A stretch of 8,763 nt of DNA from an uncultured Carnobacterium sp. (GTDB taxonomy: Bacteria; Bacillota; Bacilli; Lactobacillales; Aerococcaceae). A model generated the notes under the pieces. The model worked only from the letters and a program-made list of their open reading frames with translations, was not told the DNA's origin and did no database searches. The position numbers were made by a program, and so were the translations under genes. This document shows, in pieces, positions 5,146-8,763 of this stretch. Location: contig CALALK010000043.1 in the NCBI GenBank assembly GCA_937923125.1, positions 1 through 8,763 on the forward strand. Reading direction: 5' to 3'. Each line of letters opens with the position of its first letter. Positions within the stretch are counted from its first letter, which is position 1.

Positions 5146-5180
5146 ATGAAAAGAGTATCCAGTGGAGGGAGAATAGTCGC

Positions 5181-7325
5181 ATGAAAAATCAGAGTTTCCA
5201 AGAAGAAGTGCAGCACTTAGAAATCGTGCAAGACTTAATGGAACAAAAAGTGGCGATCGAGAAAGACCGATTGCAAGAACGCGACCTGGATATCGCTAGA
5301 CAAGATACCATTCAGTATGGAATCCAACAATTAGAAAACCAATTGGAATCTCCATACTTTGGAAGAATTGACGTTCAATTTGAAAAAGACGAGAGAGTTG
5401 AGAAGATGTATATCGGACCTGCAACTTTCTTTGACGAAGACGACAATGTGCAAGTGTATGACTGGCGAGCTCCAATCGCAAGCCTATTTTACGAAGGAAC
5501 ATTAGGAGAGCTTCAATACGAAACACCAAATGGCTTCGAGAACGCTCAAGCCTTCTTAAAACGCGATATCGTCATCCGTAAGGGTGAATTAAAATCTGTT
5601 TATGACATTGAAAATGAAGAATCATTATTGATGGATGCCTTAAGCGCACCAACAAACCGTGACGGACACCTAGAAGGAATCACGGCGACGATTCAAAAAG
5701 AACAAAATGAAATTATTCGTTTAAATCCAAAAGACTGGTTCATCGTGAATGGATGTGCCGGAAGTGGGAAGACAACGATTTTACTACAACGCATTGCGTA
5801 CTTGATGTACCAAGCAAAAGACAAGCGTATGAGCGATATGCTCCTGTTGTCGCGTAACCAATTGTTTGCAAAATACGTTTCACACGTAATCCCAAGCTTA
5901 ACGGGAAGTGAGTTGTACCAACAAACATTAGCGCAACATACCATCGAGCTTTATCGCAAAATGTATTTGCATAAAACAACGGCGCTAAGCCAAGTGCCAA
6001 CGCGCAAAGTATACTTGACAGACAGCGAGTGGATTGCGCTTGTACACCGCAATATCGAAGGCTTATCGGCGAAAGATTTGCCATACCGTGCCATCGGAAT
6101 TAAAGGGCAAGCCGTATTTACGATGAAAGACTATCAAAAACTCATCGAAAGCGTGAATACAGCACTACCGTTGCAACAACAATTAACGCAAATGCAAACT
6201 GTGCTCGAGCGTACGTTGAAACGCCGTCTCACGAAGTTCTTTATGTCTGAAAAGGCAAAAGCAGTCTATGAATCAATGAACGCGATGCAAATCGAAGTGT
6301 TGATGAAAGACGTGGAGACAAAGAGCGAGACAGAGTACTACCAAGCGCTTGGACAAAAAGTGTTCGAGAAGGAAGTACAAGAAGTAACGCAACAAGTAGA
6401 AATGTTCGCATTCGTGGATATTGCTGCACTTGTGGTGAAATGGATGCCGCAAGCCAAAGCACGTCGCCAAGAACTAGGTAAGACGGACAACGCGCCACTT
6501 CCATTGAAGAAGATTGAAGGCAGCCGCATGCAAGTCACTGCAGAAGGAATCCGTCTGTTGCAATATGTCGCAACACGCGTGACGCCGGTTCGTGACTACA
6601 CAGGCTTCAGCCACCTCTTCATCGACGAAGTGCAAGACGTGTCACTCTTATGGCTTGGAACCTTATCCAACTATTATTTCCGTGCAAAATTCACCGTAGT
6701 GGGAGATACCTTCCAATCGTTCTCAACGGCTACAACGATTTTCACATTGGAAAAACGACATCCAGAACTCGTGGACTTGATTTTTGCAAACCGCTCATTA
6801 ACGCACCGCAACTTAGCGATTAGTTACCGTTGTACGGCGCAAATTTCACGTTTTGCAAATGGCATCCTAAATTGGCCACTCGATAAAAATGTGTTCCCAC
6901 GTTCAGGGGCAGAAGTAGCGGTATACTTAGAACAAGAAGGCCAAGAAATGGCGCGCTTAAACACGTTACTAGAAGAAAGTCCAAAAGGCTACCATACGAC
7001 AGCGATTCTTTGCCGTACGATGGACGAAGCCAAAGCGTTGTACCAACAACTCGACCAAGATGACATTGCGCTTCTGGAAGATAGCAGCGAGTCGCTTGGC
7101 AGCCGCTTCGTGTTAACGACGATTCAAGTGGCTAAAGGGATGGAGTTCGACGAAGTCATCATTTGGAACGCGACAGACGAAGCGTACCATACGATGAAAG
7201 AACAAATGATGCTGTACACCACATGTACACGTGCAAAACACCAGCTCTCACTCATCACTCGAGCAGGCAAAGAGAGCCGCTTTATCAAGAATTCGAAAGC
7301 ACCGATGAAACGAATCGGGCAGTAG
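5181..7325 (+). CDS. helD: RNA polymerase recycling motor ATPase HelD (superfamily 1 helicase-like)
   Basis: HelD binds RNA polymerase, reaches into its channels and uses ATP to free stalled or post-termination enzyme from nucleic acid. The 714-residue protein begins with a charged, coiled-coil-like N-terminus (about 1-60), the part that enters the secondary channel in HelD structures. The family block VYDWRAPIASLFYEG follows, with its DWR at 94-96. SF1 motifs are in order: Walker A GCAGSGKT (191-198), Walker B FIDEVQD (480-486), motif III GDTFQSF (508-514), motif IV-like SYRC (548-551), motif V AKGMEFD (651-657) and motif VI TRA (683-685). Asn190-Gly-Cys before the P-loop is unusual, as I recall a Gln-Gly-Pro type there in relatives. 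The start at 5181 follows GGAGGGAG at a slightly long spacing; the frame extends further upstream, but that part runs through the SRP RNA and its terminator. No separate promoter is evident. Confidence 0.92.
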   Translation: MKNQSFQEEVQHLEIVQDLMEQKVAIEKDRLQERDLDIARQDTIQYGIQQLENQLESPYFGRIDVQFEKDERVEKMYIGPATFFDEDDNVQVYDWRAPIASLFYEGTLGELQYETPNGFENAQAFLKRDIVIRKGELKSVYDIENEESLLMDALSAPTNRDGHLEGITATIQKEQNEIIRLNPKDWFIVNGCAGSGKTTILLQRIAYLMYQAKDKRMSDMLLLSRNQLFAKYVSHVIPSLTGSELYQQTLAQHTIELYRKMYLHKTTALSQVPTRKVYLTDSEWIALVHRNIEGLSAKDLPYRAIGIKGQAVFTMKDYQKLIESVNTALPLQQQLTQMQTVLERTLKRRLTKFFMSEKAKAVYESMNAMQIEVLMKDVETKSETEYYQALGQKVFEKEVQEVTQQVEMFAFVDIAALVVKWMPQAKARRQELGKTDNAPLPLKKIEGSRMQVTAEGIRLLQYVATRVTPVRDYTGFSHLFIDEVQDVSLLWLGTLSNYYFRAKFTVVGDTFQSFSTATTIFTLEKRHPELVDLIFANRSLTHRNLAISYRCTAQISRFANGILNWPLDKNVFPRSGAEVAVYLEQEGQEMARLNTLLEESPKGYHTTAILCRTMDEAKALYQQLDQDDIALLEDSSESLGSRFVLTTIQVAKGMEFDEVIIWNATDEAYHTMKEQMMLYTTCTRAKHQLSLITRAGKESRFIKNSKAPMKRIGQ

Positions 7326-7387
7326 AATTTTTAGCAAATCTATACTAGAATAGAACTGTAAAATTTTGAAAAAGGCAGGGAAGTAAA

Positions 7388-8763
7388 ATGGCTTATCAAG
7401 CATTATATCGAAAATGGCGTCCTCAAACGTTCGATGATATGGTCGGGCAAAGTGCGGTCACGCATACATTGAAGAACGCGATTAGCAATCACAAAACGAG
7501 TCATGCTTACTTATTTACAGGACCTCGTGGGACAGGAAAAACGAGTGCCGCGAAGGTGTTTGCAAAGGCCATTAACTGTCCAAATCAAACAAACGGTGAG
7601 CCGTGTAACGAATGTGATATCTGTAAAGGCATCACGAACGGAACGATTGGCGATGTCATCGAAATCGATGCTGCCAGCAACAATGGTGTTGAAGAAATCC
7701 GTGATATTCGTGACAAGGCGCGTTATGCACCAACGCAAGCCGAATACAAAATTTATATTATCGACGAAGTGCATATGCTCTCAACAGGAGCCTTCAACGC
7801 ACTGTTAAAAACCTTAGAAGAACCGCCTCAAAAGGTCATCTTCATTCTCGCAACGACGGAACCGCATAAGATTCCAGCGACGATTATCTCGCGTACGCAA
7901 CGCTTTGACTTTAGACGCATTACGTCGCAAGAAATTATCGACCGCTTGGCGTATATCTTAGGCCAAGAAGGAATCGAGTACGAAGCGGATGCCTTAAGCG
8001 TGGTGGCAAGATGTGCCAACGGTGGTATGCGTGACGCCTTGAGTTTACTCGACCAGATGATTTCATTTGGCGACGGCAAGGTGACGCTAGACGAAGCGAT
8101 TCAAGTGTCGGGAAGTCTGACAGACGACTTGATGATTGATTTCGTGAAAGACTTACAAGAAACGAAGGCTGAAGAAGCCCTTGAAAAATTACAACAGCTC
8201 TTCAAAATCGGGAAAGAAGCAAGCCGCCTCGTAGAAGAATGGTTGGAATTTGCTAGAGACCTCCTCATCGCGAAACAAAGTGGCGAGGCAATCGGTCGTA
8301 GCGAGCGATTCCTACAGTTCAAAGACGAAGTGGAACCGGAATTCTTATACCGCTTTGTAGAGGCGTTAAATCAAACGCAACAAGAAATGCGCTTCACGAC
8401 AAAACCAACGATTTCGCTGGAAGTGTTGACGATTAAAATGGCGCAACCGTACACATTGACACCAAGAACCAGTTCTGGTGCGCCGGCGATGCCAAGTAGC
8501 GAAGAAGTGCAACAGTTGCAACAACAAATCGCGCAAATGCAACAGCAAATGAACGCGTTGTTGCAAGGGGGAGCCCCTCAAGCGCAACAAGCACCAAAAG
8601 CGTCTACTCCAAGACCGACGCGTGCGGCCTTTAAGCCAAATACGACGGCCATCCAAAAAATCTTGACGGAAGCAACCCGCGAAGACTTGTTGAAGGTACG
8701 CGAGTTGTGGGGCGACTTACTCAGTTGCTTGAATCCGCAAGAACAAGCGTTGTTAAGCCAATC
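7388..8763 (+). CDS. dnaX: DNA polymerase III clamp-loader subunit gamma/tau (partial at right edge)
   Basis: DnaX forms the ATPase core of the clamp loader that places the sliding clamp on primed DNA; tau also links polymerases at the fork. The visible 458 codons begin MAYQALYRKWRPQTFDDMVGQ, the standard Gram-positive start, after AGGGA 6 bases upstream of the ATG. Walker A GPRGTGKT is at 45-52. Zinc cysteines are Cys64, Cys73, Cys76 and Cys79, the same numbering as in E. coli. Walker B IIDEVHM has Asp126-Glu127. The LATTEPHKIP sensor segment and SRTQRFDF follow; SRC is common where SRT stands here. Domain III is followed by a Gln-rich linker (about 370-405) and a second folded part cut off by the edge. 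No A-run slippery site like that of E. coli dnaX was seen in the visible part. It lies 62 bases after helD with no obvious terminator or strong promoter between, so cotranscription is likely. Confidence 0.96.
   Translation, partial: MAYQALYRKWRPQTFDDMVGQSAVTHTLKNAISNHKTSHAYLFTGPRGTGKTSAAKVFAKAINCPNQTNGEPCNECDICKGITNGTIGDVIEIDAASNNGVEEIRDIRDKARYAPTQAEYKIYIIDEVHMLSTGAFNALLKTLEEPPQKVIFILATTEPHKIPATIISRTQRFDFRRITSQEIIDRLAYILGQEGIEYEADALSVVARCANGGMRDALSLLDQMISFGDGKVTLDEAIQVSGSLTDDLMIDFVKDLQETKAEEALEKLQQLFKIGKEASRLVEEWLEFARDLLIAKQSGEAIGRSERFLQFKDEVEPEFLYRFVEALNQTQQEMRFTTKPTISLEVLTIKMAQPYTLTPRTSSGAPAMPSSEEVQQLQQQIAQMQQQMNALLQGGAPQAQQAPKASTPRPTRAAFKPNTTAIQKILTEATREDLLKVRELWGDLLSCLNPQEQALLSQ

Noticed and set aside
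5088..5180. N-terminal extension of HelD by 31 codons
   Set aside because: The extension passes through the SRP RNA and its terminator. The ATG at 5181 has a ribosome site and gives a family-like N-terminus.
7326..7387. A dedicated dnaX promoter (TATACT, TAGAAT and TAAAAT boxes)
   Set aside because: None of these -10-like boxes has a credible -35 at the right distance; in AT-rich sequence they are expected by chance.

Overview
The window looks like a chromosomal segment of a low-to-moderate G+C Firmicute, probably in the Lactobacillales (for example the Carnobacteriaceae, Aerococcaceae or Streptococcaceae). The evidence is strong Shine-Dalgarno sites, sigma-A type promoters, T-tailed terminators, a short 4.5S-type SRP RNA, a HelD RNA-polymerase recycling factor, and the order tadA - SRP RNA - dnaX, which is also the order in Bacillus subtilis. 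The genus cannot be fixed from sequence alone.

Layout. Positions 1-3019 are a tight plus-strand gene train: the tail of an unidentified gene, an AI-2E-family membrane transporter, a two-part membrane protein (DUF308/HdeD-like membrane half plus a cytosolic domain that I read as a papain-like, DUF4105/NlpC-P60-type fold), and tadA. The genes overlap or lie a few bases apart, and a strong terminator embedded in the end of tadA closes the train. Positions 3020-4424 are visibly AT-richer and hold three separately promoted, membrane-linked small genes: a TipC-like immunity protein candidate and two unknown proteins of 74 and 64 residues. Positions 4425-4996 carry no credible protein gene. They hold an orphan terminator-like hairpin, a large imperfect inverted repeat of about 194 bp that folds into one long stem, and weak hairpins just before the next promoter.

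Positions 4997-5145 are the SRP RNA gene (ffs) with its own promoter and a strong terminator. helD begins only 35 bases after that terminator's T-run, and dnaX follows and runs off the right edge.

How the genes fit together. The housekeeping frame (tadA for tRNA-Arg wobble editing, ffs for membrane protein targeting, dnaX for the replicative clamp loader) is ancestral. Two insertions sit within it: an accessory block of about 1.9 kb between tadA and ffs, and helD between ffs and dnaX. The accessory block is where unusual biology is most likely. It contains an apparently orphan immunity-type gene, an inverted repeat bracketing the promoter and ribosome binding site of the 74-residue gene, and the unexplained long hairpin. 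The other point of interest is the membrane protein carrying a predicted thiol-enzyme domain, in a coupled operon with a transporter and tadA. No complete defence system, CRISPR array, IS element or tRNA was seen.
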